Source: Tistrella mobilis KA081020-065
GTDB taxonomy: Bacteria; Pseudomonadota; Alphaproteobacteria; Tistrellales; Tistrellaceae
Direction of reading: 5' to 3'
Length of the DNA: 64,000 nucleotides
NCBI RefSeq assembly: GCF_000264455.2
Contig: NC_017956.1
Span: 603,501 to 667,500, forward strand
Each line of letters begins with the position of its first letter. Position 1 is the first letter of the stretch. A program made the translations under genes and the position numbers. The notes below the pieces were generated by a model. It was not told the DNA's origin, ran no database searches, and was given only the letters and a program-made list of their open reading frames with translations. Below are positions 1 to 8,605 of this stretch, one piece after another.

Positions 1-206
1 TGACGACGCTTAAGCCCGGTCTCTATCCCGGCCGCACCCGCCATATCCACATCCGGGTTCAGGCTCCGGGCGGGCCGGTGCTGACCACTCAGATCTATTT
101 CGCGGACGAGCCCGGCAATGATCGCGACCGGATCTTCCGGCCCGACCTGGTGATGGCCCAGGGGGCCGATGGCGGTTACGGCTTCGATGTCGTGGTGGCG
201 AAATAG
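1..206 (+). CDS. Intradiol ring-cleavage dioxygenase-like protein, C-terminal part
   Basis: Only the last 67 residues are in the window; the gene enters from the left and the reading frame starts at base 3. The peptide contains RTRHIHIRV followed by TTQIYFADEPGND. This is the histidine/arginine strand and the following beta strand that carry the last iron ligands in protocatechuate 3,4-dioxygenase and catechol dioxygenase relatives. These enzymes use non-haem Fe(III) and O2 to open catechol-type rings between the hydroxyls. The stop lies inside the 3' end of the convergent AraC gene (31 bp overlap). The substrate cannot be told from this fragment, and it could be a divergent dioxygenase-fold protein. 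Confidence 0.75.
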   Translation, partial: TTLKPGLYPGRTRHIHIRVQAPGGPVLTTQIYFADEPGNDRDRIFRPDLVMAQGADGGYGFDVVVAK

Positions 207-967
207 CGGGCGGGCGAGGTGCCGAAGCACCGTCGGAACATGGCGATGAAATTGCTCGGCCCCGCATAGCCCAGCGCATCCGAGACGATCGCCACGGGCT
301 CGCCGGCCGCGAGCATCTCCAGCGCCCGCACCAGCCGCGCCTGCCGGCGCCATTCTCCGAAGGTCATGCCGGTCTGGGTGATGAAGGCCCGGCGGGCCGT
401 GCGGGGCGACAGCCCCACCTGGCTCGCCCAGTCTTCCAGGGTTCTGTCATCGGCTGGATCGGCCGCAAGCGCGGTCGCGATCCGGGCCAGCCGCCGCTCG
501 GTCGGCATGGGCAGGTGGAGCGGTTCGGCCGGGGCGGCTGCGATCTCGTCGAGCAGCACGGCGGTCAGCCGTTCCTGGCGGGCATCCAGCCGGTCGGCCT
601 GCCACCAGCCTGCGGCACGGCGCACCAGCGCCCGCATCACCTCGCTCACCGCCAGAACCTGCGGTCCGGCCGGCAGCCCGGCGCAGGCTTCGGGTGCCAC
701 CAGCACGCTCCAGCCCGAGGTGACGCCGGTCATCGCTCCCCAATGAGGTATGCCGGGCGGCATCCATCCCGCCCGGTGAGGCGGCAGCAGCCATGAACCA
801 TGGGGCGTGCGGCTGTGCATCAGCCCGGTCTCGATGCAGATCAGCTGGCCGCGGCGGTGGGCATGCCAGTCCACTTCATGGCTGCCGAGCGGGAAATCGT
901 TCTGAAGTCCGATACCGCTCGCGAACGCGATGACCGGCGGGCCGTCGGGGCGGTCGAACGGATCCAT
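176..967 (-). CDS. AraC-family transcriptional regulator
   Basis: 263-residue protein with an N-terminal cupin-like sensing half (DWHAHRRGQLICIETGLM near residues 30-50, typical of AraC proteins that read a small ligand) and a C-terminal pair of helix-turn-helix motifs. The second HTH is clear: MLAAGEPVAIVSDALGYA followed by FIAMFRRCFGTSPARYF, the signature end of the family. I start it at the Met before DPFDRPDG because homology to cupin domains begins there; an upstream extension to 1072 is possible but looks non-coding. It converges on the dioxygenase fragment, so it may control a target outside the window. The ligand is unknown. Confidence 0.88.
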   Translation of the reverse strand: MDPFDRPDGPPVIAFASGIGLQNDFPLGSHEVDWHAHRRGQLICIETGLMHSRTPHGSWLLPPHRAGWMPPGIPHWGAMTGVTSGWSVLVAPEACAGLPAGPQVLAVSEVMRALVRRAAGWWQADRLDARQERLTAVLLDEIAAAPAEPLHLPMPTERRLARIATALAADPADDRTLEDWASQVGLSPRTARRAFITQTGMTFGEWRRQARLVRALEMLAAGEPVAIVSDALGYAGPSNFIAMFRRCFGTSPARYFATTTSKP

Positions 968-1107
968 GCGCAGCGCATCTCCCCTGCGATCTGGCAGCTT
1001 CTCAACATTTATTGTCCGGATGCGGTTACCGCTGCAAGCGCCCGGGCGTCTAGCGTGATCGTCAGGGCGCATCCGTGCCCCGATCCGTCAGAGGAGACCC
1101 TTCCGTC

Positions 1108-1518
1108 ATGTCCGCTATCCCCGGCGCCGATCTCCGGTTCATCGTTCACGACCTGTCCGCCTTCCCGCTGGTCCGCGCCCGGCCCGATGCCGTGCAGCCC
1201 GGCTATGCCGTCGCCTGGGAAGAAGAGATGCAGGCCCTGCTCGACCGCGGCACGCCTTTCGTCGTGATCTTCTCAGGCCCGCAGCCGGAAGAGACGCACG
1301 AGGACCGCAGGCGCCGGGCGCTCTGGCTCAAGCGCAGCCGCGAGGTGCTGGGCCTGATCTGCAAGGGCATGATCGTCGTCGAGGAGAGCCGCAGCCGGCG
1401 GCTGGTGATGGAGGCTCAGGCGCTGATGGCCGAGAAGGCCTTCGGTGTTCCGGCCCGGGTGGTGGCGTCGGAAGCCGGGGTCGAAGAGGCGGCGCGCGAT
1501 CTTCTCGCCCGCGGTTGA
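1108..1518 (+). CDS. Conserved small protein of unknown function
   Basis: 136 residues, preceded by a GAGGAG ribosome-binding site 12 bases before the ATG. I do not recognise the family. It is a soluble protein with no signal peptide or membrane segment. The middle has FVVIFSGPQPEETHEDRRRR followed by ALWLKRSREVLGLICKGMIVVEES, and the rest is helical and ends in alanine-rich turns. The alternation of hydrophobic strands (FVVIF, GMIVVE, ARVVAS) with helices suggests a small alpha/beta fold. It stands alone between the AraC gene (divergent) and the oxidoreductase gene (convergent), so the context gives no functional hint. Confidence 0.7.
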   Translation: MSAIPGADLRFIVHDLSAFPLVRARPDAVQPGYAVAWEEEMQALLDRGTPFVVIFSGPQPEETHEDRRRRALWLKRSREVLGLICKGMIVVEESRSRRLVMEAQALMAEKAFGVPARVVASEAGVEEAARDLLARG

Positions 1519-1532
1519 CGCGGGCGGTCGTC

Positions 1533-1581
1533 TTGCGAAGTTTGCGAAGATGGTGGCAGAAGAATTGCGAAGTTTGCGAAG
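1533..1581. repeat. Two direct copies of a 17-bp repeat
   Basis: The sequence TTGCGAAGTTTGCGAAG occurs at 1533-1549 and identically at 1565-1581, a 32-bp period (about three helical turns). Each copy is itself a tandem of TTGCGAAG, so the octamer or its core appears four times. It lies in the 134-bp gap between two convergent genes. Confidence 0.85.
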
Positions 1582-1596
1582 GTGCCGAAACGGCAA

Positions 1597-1639
1597 CCGG
1601 GATCATCCCCGCCCAAGCCGGCGGCGAGGATGATCCCGG
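1597..1639. terminator. Inverted repeat, probable bidirectional terminator
   Basis: Perfect 12-bp arms CCGGGATCATCC (1597-1608) and GGATGATCCCGG (1628-1639) enclose 19 bases. It sits between the convergent 3' ends of the small unknown gene and the oxidoreductase, the expected place for a shared terminator. There is no T-tract, so factor-independent activity is uncertain. Confidence 0.55.
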
Positions 1640-1652
1640 AGATTGACGGCGG

Positions 1653-4600
1653 TCACTCCGCGGCGGCGCGACTCGCCTCCGGCCCGGCATCGAGGCGGGC
1701 GAGGAGGCGCTTCTCCTCAACCTCGGCCGTGCGCATGGCGCTTTCCTTGATATGGCCATAGCCGCGGATCTTCTCGGGCACGGCGGCAATGTCGCGGATC
1801 AGGTCGCGATTGGCCGTGGTCAGCCGCGGCAGCAGCCCGTCGATCCGGCTGATATAGCTCTCGATCAGCGCCCGTTCGGCCCGGCGCTCCGCCGTGCGGC
1901 CGAAGGGATCGAGGGCCGTGCCGCGCAGCCGCTTCATCCGGGCGAGCAGGCGCATGGCGCTGAACATCCACGGACCGAACGTGGTCTTGCGCGGCTTGCC
2001 GGTCACCGGATCCGGTTTCGACAGGATCGGCGGTGCCAGATGCAGGGTGATCTTCCGGCCGCCGTCGAGTTCGGCCTTGAGCGCCCTGGCGAAGCTGCCG
2101 TCGGTATAGAGTCGGGCGACCTCGTATTCGTCCTTGTAGGCCATGAGCTTGTAGAGCGCGCGGGCCACTGCCCTGCTGAGGCGGAGATCGCCGCCGCCCG
2201 GCAGAAGGGCGCGCTCTGCCGCCTCCACCCGCTCCACCACCGACCGGTAGCGGGCGGCATAGGCGGCATCCTGATAGCGCACCAGTTCGTCGGCATAGAA
2301 GGCCAGGAGTTCGGGCAGGGGGGCCGTGTCCGGATCGGGCCCGCCTGTCACCTGCGGCAGGGCGGTTTCGGCGGCCGGCTGGTCGAGCCCGGCGGCCCGC
2401 AGCACCGCGGCGCGGTCGACGGCAGCCTTGCGGCCCCAGGCGAAGGCCTGCAGGTTCATCGCCACCGCCTGACCATTCAGCCGGATCGCCTCGCGCAGCG
2501 CCTCCAGCCCCACCGGCACCAGCCCCTTCTGCCAGGCGAGGCCGAGCAGGAAGGGGTTGGCATAAAGGCTGTCGCCGAACAGCGCCCGGGCGATGCGCGT
2601 GGCATCGATCCGCTCCAGCGCATCCCGGCCGATCGAGGCCTCCACCGCCATCGCGGTCGCGCCGTCGCCCAGCTTCATGTCGGGCTGGATCGCGAAAGAG
2701 GCGAGCGGCACGACATGGGTGTTGGCGACGCCGCGGGTGCGGCCGGCGGCATAGGTGGCGCGGGCTTCGGCACCGGCGGCCACGACCATGTCGGCGGCGA
2801 TCAGCGCATCGAGCGAGGCCGGCGGCACCCGTCCGCCGGGGAGCGTGGCCGTAACCGGCGCCACCCGGACATGCGAGGTGACGGCACCGTTCTTCTGGGC
2901 AAGGCCGGTCTGGTCGAGCACCGAAACCGCCCGGCCTTCGATATGGGCGGCCATGCCGATCAGCGCGCCGATGGTGACGATGCCGGTCCCGCCGATGCCG
3001 GTGACCAGGATATTGGCCCGGCCACTTGCGACCGGCGGCACCTTCGGCAGCGGCAGGCCTTCATCCGGGGCCGGGCCCTCGCTACCGGCTGCCTTGGGCT
3101 TCGGGGCCGCTGCGCGCTTCGCCGGCTTTGCACCGGTCACGGTCACGAAGCTGGGGCAGAAGCCCTCGACGCAGGAGAAATCCTTGTTGCAGCTCGACTG
3201 ATCGATCTGGCGCTTGCGCCCGAAGGCGGTCTCCAGCGGCTTCACAGACACACAGTTGGAGGTGGTGCCGCAATCGCCGCAGCCCTCGCAGACCCGGGGA
3301 TTGATGAAGGCGCGCAGATCCGGATCGGCCATGGTGCCGCGCTTGCGACGCCGGCGCTTTTCGGCGGCGCAGGTCTGGTCGTAGAGCAGCACGGTCACGC
3401 CCGGCGTCTCGCGCAGTTCGCGCTGGACCTGGTCCAGCTCGTCGCGCGGGCGGATGGTCACGCCCTCGGCCCAGGGCGTGCCGGCGGGATATTTGTCGGG
3501 CTCGTCGGTCACCACCACCACCCGGGCGGCCCCTTCGGCCGAAACCTGGCGGGTGATCTGCCAGGGCAGCAGCTGGCCGTCGACCGGCTGGCCGCCGGTC
3601 ATGGCCACCGCATCGTTGTAGAGGATCTTGTAGGTGATGTTCACCTTGGCCGCGATCGCCGCCCGGATGGCGAGCAGGCCCGAATGGAAATAGGTGCCGT
3701 CGCCCAGATTCTGGAAGATATGGCCGTCCTTCGAGAACGGCGCCTGGCCGATCCAGGCCGCCCCTTCGGCGCCCATATGGCTCCAGAGCGTGGTGCGGCG
3801 GTTGGGCATGTAGATCGCCATGCCGTGGCAGCCGATGCCTGCCAGCGCGCGGCTGCCCTCGGGCAGTTTCGTCGAGCTGTTATGGGGGCAGCCCGAGCAG
3901 AACCAGGGCGAGCGACCGGGCAGCGGCGGCTCGTTGCCGGCAGAGGCAGCCGTCCCCGCGGCGGCACCGCCGCAGGCCGCGGCGAGCGCCTTCGAGGCAT
4001 CGTCGAGCCCGAAGCGCACCGCGATGGCGCGGGCGATGGCGAGCGGGTCGAGCGCGCCATCCTGGGGGAAGAGCGGCCGGCCTTCGGCATCGGTCTTGCC
4101 CGAGAGGCGCGGGCGGTCGGCGTCGGGCAGGCCGTAGAGCAGGCGGGCGAGCTGTTCCTCGACGATCGCCTTCTTCTCTTCGACCACCAGCACCTCGTCG
4201 AGGCCGCTTGCGAAGCGCACGGCGTTGACCGGCTCCAGCGGCCAGACCAGGGCCGGCTTGTAGATGGCGATGCCATGGGCGGCAAGGCGGGCCTCGTCGA
4301 CGCCCAGAAGGTCGAGCGCCTCCAGCACGTCGCCCCAGGCCTTGCCGACCGCAACGATGCCGAAGCGGCGCCGGGGGCGTCGTGGGTGACGCGGTCGAGA
4401 CCGTTTGCCCGCACCCAGGCCTGGACCATGGGCAGCTTGTGGCGGAACTGCCGGGCTTCCTGGTCGACCGGCGGGTCGGGCCAGCGGATATGATAACCGC
4501 CGGGCGGCGGGGTCACGTCGTCGGGCAGGCGGAAGGCATGGCGCGCCGGATCGATCTCGATCGAGGCCGAGCCTTCGACCGTGTCGGCCAGCGCCTTCAC

Positions 4601-5260
4601 CCCCACCCAGCAGCCCGAGGCGCGGGAGAGGGCGAAGCCGGCGAGGATATAGTCGACCAGCTCGCCGATGGTCGCCGGGTTCAGCACCGGCACATGGGCT
4701 GCGATCAGCCCGGGTTCGGACTGATGGGCGACGGTGGAGGATTTGGCGGTATGGTCGTCGCCGAACACCGCGACCACGCCGCCGACCGGCGCCGTGCCGG
4801 CGAGATTGGCGTGCTTGATGGCATCGCCCGAGCGGTCGACGCCCGGGCCCTTGCCGTACCAGAGGCCGAAAACGCCGTCCTTGTCGGAGGTGCCGCCGCC
4901 GACATGAAGCTGCTGGGTGCCCCAGATCGAGGTCGCAGCCAGGTCTTCGTTCACACCCGGATTGAAGACGATCCCGGCCTTGTCGACATGTTTGCGTGCC
5001 TGCCAGAGCGCCTGGTCGACGCCGCCCAGCGGCGATCCGCGATAGCCCGAGACGAAGCCGCCGGTGTTCAGCCCGGCCGCACGGTCGCGTTCCGCCTGCA
5101 GCAGCAGGGCACGGACCAGGGCCTGGGTGCCGGTCACATAGATGCGGCCCTGGGGCAGCGTGTACTTGTCGTCGAGCGTCACCTTCGGCGCGGCGGTCGC
5201 GGCAGTGGTGGCGCTGGTCTCCGACCGGGCCTCTGCGGTTCCGGTATCGCTGGTCGCCAT
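1653..5260 (-). pseudogene. Indolepyruvate ferredoxin oxidoreductase (fused), single-base frameshift
   Basis: Thiamine-dependent 2-oxoacid:ferredoxin oxidoreductase that decarboxylates arylpyruvates (indolepyruvate, phenylpyruvate) to aryl-acyl-CoA. In full it would be about 1,200 residues, the usual size of the single-chain bacterial form. Order of parts: N-terminal pyrimidine-binding region (YVTGTQALVRALLLQ, then GFVSGYRGSPLGG), TPP-binding core (LGDGTYFHSG, then NDAVAMTGGQPV, about residues 520-560), a cysteine-rich [4Fe-4S] region (VCEGCGDCG plus further Cys, about 650-710), and the gamma domain (GIGGTGIVTIG, near 750). The frame breaks near 4373-4377: a run of five G (C on the coding strand) where six would join DAP to RRRFGIVAVGKAW without loss. 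The start is the ATG at 5260, with GGAGG just upstream. It may be a sequencing indel rather than a true pseudogene. Confidence 0.85.
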
Positions 5261-5467
5261 CGTCGACCCGTCCTCCCTGGGAGCTTGCGGCCGTCCGGGA
5301 AACGACAGGACGGGCGGCGGAAACCGCCACCTTACCTCTCCCTCGCGACCACTGGCACGGGACCGGCCCGGCACCGGGCGCCGGTGCACTGCCTCTTCGG
5401 TAGCGGCGGGCGGGCAGGCCTCTGGAAAAGGCATCTCCCGCCACGGACAGCTCACGACCGGTCCATA

Positions 5468-5584
5468 CATGCCATGGTGATGCGCGGCCGGCCGATGCGT
5501 CAAGTACCAGACACCGTTCGAACGCCATGTGGACCGACATACACCTGGGAGTGATCCCACCTGCAGGATATGCATGCCATGGTG
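5468..5584. promoter_or_regulatory. Divergent intergenic region with a 12-bp direct repeat
   Basis: The 458-bp gap (5261-5718) between the minus-strand oxidoreductase and the plus-strand alcohol dehydrogenase holds CATGCCATGGTG at 5468-5479 and again at 5573-5584, exactly 105 bp apart, close to ten helical turns. A 10-bp palindrome CGTTCGAACG lies between them near 5515-5524. The spacing suits a protein that binds both sites and loops the DNA. I could not place a convincing -35/-10 pair in either direction, and the rest of the gap shows nothing else I can name. Confidence 0.4.
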
Positions 5585-5718
5585 GCGCGTGCGCCAGCGA
5601 CTTGACCCGGGGGGCCGGGGCTCTCATCCTGACCGCCGGACCGGCGAGGCCTGCCGGCGCCTGATCAACGAACGAACCGCCGGCCCCGATGCCGGCTACC
5701 CCTGGGAGGTCGCCCGCC

Positions 5719-6897
5719 ATGTCGCCGCAGTCCGTACCGTCCTTCGTCTTCGAGACCACCCGCAGCATCGTCAGCGAGCCAGGGGCCTGCACCAGGCTCG
5801 GCCAGATCATGCGCGATCTCGGGGCGACGCGGGTGCTGGTCGTCACCGACCCCGGGGTGCGGAAGTTCGGCCTGACCGACGCCGCGCTCGAAAGCCTGAC
5901 CGCCGCCGGGCTGGAACCGGTGATCTTCGACCGCGTGGTCGCCGACCCGCCGGCCGAGGTGGTCGAGACCGCCGCGGCCGAGGCCCGTGATGCCGGTGTC
6001 GACGGCGTGGTCGGCCTGGGCGGCGGCAGCTCGATGGACGTGGCCAAGCTGGTGGCCTTCCTGGTCGCAACCCCTGTCGCCCTGGACACGATCTATGGCG
6101 TCGGCAATGCCAAAGGCCGCCGCCTGCCGCTGGTCCAGATCCCGACCACGGCCGGCACCGGTTCTGAAGTGACACCGATCTCGATCGTCACCACCGGGGC
6201 GGCCGAGAAGAAGGGCGTGGTCTCGCCCCTGCTGCTGCCTGATGTGGCGCTGCTGGATGCCGATCTCACGCTCGGCCTGCCGAAGAACGTGACCGCGGCG
6301 ACCGGCGTCGACGCCATGGTCCACGCGATTGAGGCCTATACCAGTGCGCACAAGAAGAACCCGCTGTCGGACGTGCTGGCGCGCGAGGCGCTGCGCCTGC
6401 TGGGCGGCGCCATCCGCCGTGCCTGCACCGATGGTCGCGACCGTGCCGCCCGTGCCGACATGATGCTGGGCGCGCTGCTTGCCGGCCAGGCCTTCGCCAA
6501 TGCCCCGGTCGCCGCGGTCCACGCGCTCGCCTATCCGCTGGGCGGCCATTTCCACGTGCCGCACGGGCTGTCGAACTCGCTGGTGCTGCCGCATGTGCTG
6601 CGCTTCAATCTGGAGAGCGAGACGGCGGCGCGGGCCTATGGCGAGCTGGCGCCGATCGTTTTCCCCGATCTCGATCGGGCCGGCGGTGACAAGGCGGTTT
6701 CGGCGCGGTTCGCCGATGCGCTGGCGGGGCTGACCGAAGAGCTTGGGCTGGAAACCCGGCTGGCCCAGGTCGGCGTCGGCCATAATCACCTGCCGCTTCT
6801 GGCCGAGGATGCGATGAAGCAGACCCGGCTGCTGGTCAACAACCCGCGCGAGGTGACGCTCGACGATGCCCGCGCGATCTATGAGGCAGCGCTCTGA
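5719..6897 (+). CDS. Iron-containing alcohol dehydrogenase
   Basis: 392-residue group III NAD(P)-dependent alcohol dehydrogenase. The dinucleotide site GLGGGSSMD is at 99-107, followed by IPTTAGTGSEVTP near 141-153. The four metal ligands expected for the family are in place: D198 and H202 (VDAMVHAIEAYTS), H268 (VHALAYPLGG) and H282 (VPHGLSN). I start at the ATG at 5719 because GGGAGG sits 11 bases upstream; an in-frame ATG at 5689 lacks a site. It is the first gene of a tightly packed run with a GST, a thioesterase and a cysteine-cluster protein, which suggests oxidation of an alcohol or hydroxyacid in a carbon-degradation route. The substrate cannot be deduced. Confidence 0.93.
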   Translation: MSPQSVPSFVFETTRSIVSEPGACTRLGQIMRDLGATRVLVVTDPGVRKFGLTDAALESLTAAGLEPVIFDRVVADPPAEVVETAAAEARDAGVDGVVGLGGGSSMDVAKLVAFLVATPVALDTIYGVGNAKGRRLPLVQIPTTAGTGSEVTPISIVTTGAAEKKGVVSPLLLPDVALLDADLTLGLPKNVTAATGVDAMVHAIEAYTSAHKKNPLSDVLAREALRLLGGAIRRACTDGRDRAARADMMLGALLAGQAFANAPVAAVHALAYPLGGHFHVPHGLSNSLVLPHVLRFNLESETAARAYGELAPIVFPDLDRAGGDKAVSARFADALAGLTEELGLETRLAQVGVGHNHLPLLAEDAMKQTRLLVNNPREVTLDDARAIYEAAL

Positions 6898-6898
6898 C

Positions 6899-7600
6899 AT
6901 GACGGATGAGGCAGCCCCGCTTACCCTGATCGGATCGCCGGGCTGTGGCTCGGCGATCGTCGAGATGGCGCTCGCTCTGCTGGGGCTGCCCCATGTCCTT
7001 GAGGATCTGCCCTATCGGGAGCCGGGGCCCGGCCGCGACCGGCTGCTGGCGCTCAACCCCACCGGCAAGGTGCCGGTGCTGGTGATCCCCGGCGCTGCAC
7101 CGGATGGCGGCGATCTGGTGATGACCGAGAGTGCCGCCATCCTGCTGCATCTGGCCGATCTGGCAGGCGCGCGCGGGGCAGAGCTGGTGCCGGCGGCGGG
7201 CGATCCGCTCCGACCGGTCTTCCTGCGCTGGCTGGTCTTCCTGGTCGCCGAAATCTATCCGGCGATTACCGTGCCCGAACATGCCGACGATACCGGGCTT
7301 GCGGGCGACCCGCTCGCCGGTTTCCGCGCCGGCATGCAGGCCCGGCGCGACGGGTTGTGGCGGATGGTGGAGGCCGCGGCCGACCCCCAGGGGCCGTGGT
7401 TCCTGGGCAGCCGCTTCTCTGCCATCGATCTTTATCTGGCCGTGATGAGCGCCTGGGCCGGCGGGCGTGCCCGCTTTGCCCGGGTAGCCCCGCATCTGGG
7501 CGCCATCGCCGGCAGGGCCCGGGCCTTGCCCCGGGTCGCGGCCGTGCTCGCCCGCCATGGCGATATCCAAGACCCGCTCCAGGACGGAGAGACCGCATGA
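6899..7600 (+). CDS. Glutathione S-transferase family protein
   Basis: 233 residues. The N-terminal thioredoxin-like domain starts [20 protein letters not shown], and the glutathione-binding turn is seen as [12 protein letters not shown] and then [12 protein letters not shown]. The all-helical C-terminal domain runs from about residue 100. A serine/cysteine pair in SPGCGS takes the place where GSTs have their catalytic Ser/Cys/Tyr. It begins one base after the stop of the alcohol dehydrogenase and overlaps the start of the thioesterase (ATGA), so the genes are almost certainly co-translated. In catabolic clusters GSTs often isomerise or detoxify an intermediate; here the role is inference. 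Confidence 0.9.
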   Translation: MTDEAAPLTLIGSPGCGSAIVEMALALLGLPHVLEDLPYREPGPGRDRLLALNPTGKVPVLVIPGAAPDGGDLVMTESAAILLHLADLAGARGAELVPAAGDPLRPVFLRWLVFLVAEIYPAITVPEHADDTGLAGDPLAGFRAGMQARRDGLWRMVEAAADPQGPWFLGSRFSAIDLYLAVMSAWAGGRARFARVAPHLGAIAGRARALPRVAAVLARHGDIQDPLQDGETA

Positions 7601-8034
7601 CCATGCCGGCCCGCGGCACCCGCGCCGACTACCGCCATTTCCTGCCGATCACCACCCGGTGGATGGACAACGACGTCTATGGCCATGTGAACAACGTGGT
7701 CTATTACAGCTATTTCGACACGGTGGTGAACGAGTACCTGATTCGCCGCGACGCGCTCGACATCCATGGCGGCAACGTCATCGGCCTGGTCGTGGAAAGC
7801 GCCTGCCGCTATATGGCCTCGCTCGCCTTCCCCGAGCCGGTGACCGCCGGCCTGCGCGTCGGCCGGCTCGGCAACAGCTCCGTCGCCTACGAGATCGCGC
7901 TGTTCGACGGCGATGCCGATCTGGCAGCCGCCGAAGGCCGCTTCGTGCATGTCTATGTCGACCGCAGCACCCGCCGCCCGGTGCCGCTGCCGCCGGCCTT
8001 GCGGGCTGCCCTGGAACCGCTGGTGGTGAGCTGA
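7597..8034 (+). CDS. Acyl-CoA thioesterase, 4-hydroxybenzoyl-CoA thioesterase type
   Basis: 145-residue single hot-dog domain. The family signature [21 protein letters not shown] lies near residues 21-41; the Asp of [10 protein letters not shown] is the expected catalytic residue. [21 protein letters not shown] is the central beta sheet. It hydrolyses an acyl-CoA thioester to free acid and CoA; the chain type is unknown. The start codon shares four bases with the GST stop, and the stop shares one base with the next start (TGATG), so expression is coupled on both sides. Confidence 0.9.
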   Translation: MTMPARGTRADYRHFLPITTRWMDNDVYGHVNNVVYYSYFDTVVNEYLIRRDALDIHGGNVIGLVVESACRYMASLAFPEPVTAGLRVGRLGNSSVAYEIALFDGDADLAAAEGRFVHVYVDRSTRRPVPLPPALRAALEPLVVS

Positions 8035-8495
8035 TGTCGGCAGGTGCAGCCGGTGACGGCATCCCGTTCTGGAAGGCGAAGCCGCTCGACGGGCTCAGTC
8101 CCGAGGAATGGGATGCCCTCTGCGACGGGTGCGGCAAGTGCTGCCTGGTCAAGATGGAGGACGAGGACACCGGCGCGGTGCTCTCGACCGATGTCGCCTG
8201 CCGCCTGCTCGACTGCGACAGCTGCCACTGCCGCGATTATCCGAACCGCAAGGCGATCGTGCCCGACTGCGTGGTGCTGACACCCGACAATCTGGGCGCG
8301 CTCGACTGGATGCCGGCTACCTGCGCCTACCGGCTGGTGGCGGAAGGCCGTGATCTGCCCTGGTGGCACCCGCTGGTCTCGGGCGATCCCGCTTCCGTCC
8401 GCCGTGCCGGGGTCGGCGCCCACGGCCGGGTGGTGTCGGAAGAGACGGTGGACGAGGACAGGCTGTTCGACCGGGTCGCCTCCTGGCCGGATTAA
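8034..8495 (+). CDS. YcgN-type cysteine-cluster protein
   Basis: 153-residue protein of the YcgN/UPF0260 family, widespread in proteobacteria and of unknown biochemical role. The defining eight-cysteine pattern is present: CDGCGKCC near residue 30-37, then [24 protein letters not shown], and [20 protein letters not shown]. The pattern suggests a metal or Fe-S centre. The start overlaps the stop of the thioesterase. It is probably housekeeping rather than a dedicated part of the catabolic cluster. Confidence 0.92.
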   Translation: MSAGAAGDGIPFWKAKPLDGLSPEEWDALCDGCGKCCLVKMEDEDTGAVLSTDVACRLLDCDSCHCRDYPNRKAIVPDCVVLTPDNLGALDWMPATCAYRLVAEGRDLPWWHPLVSGDPASVRRAGVGAHGRVVSEETVDEDRLFDRVASWPD

Positions 8496-8605
8496 TTCCG
8501 CAATGCGGACATCCGGGCCGGCATCTTGACCCCTGTGATGCAGGGGCGTTCGATGGTCTCAACCATGACGCCGCGCAGAACGCGGCACCGGAGGACCGCC
8601 AGACC

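Noticed and set aside
4373-4377. Programmed ribosomal frameshifting in the oxidoreductase
   Set aside because: There is no slippery heptamer with a downstream structure, and the family is not known to use recoding; a one-base indel is simpler.
1752-4493. A 913-residue open frame on the plus strand opposite the indolepyruvate oxidoreductase
   Set aside because: Composition is His/Gly/Arg/Ala-rich with no family features; it is the antisense shadow of a high-GC gene, and the minus strand has clear motifs.
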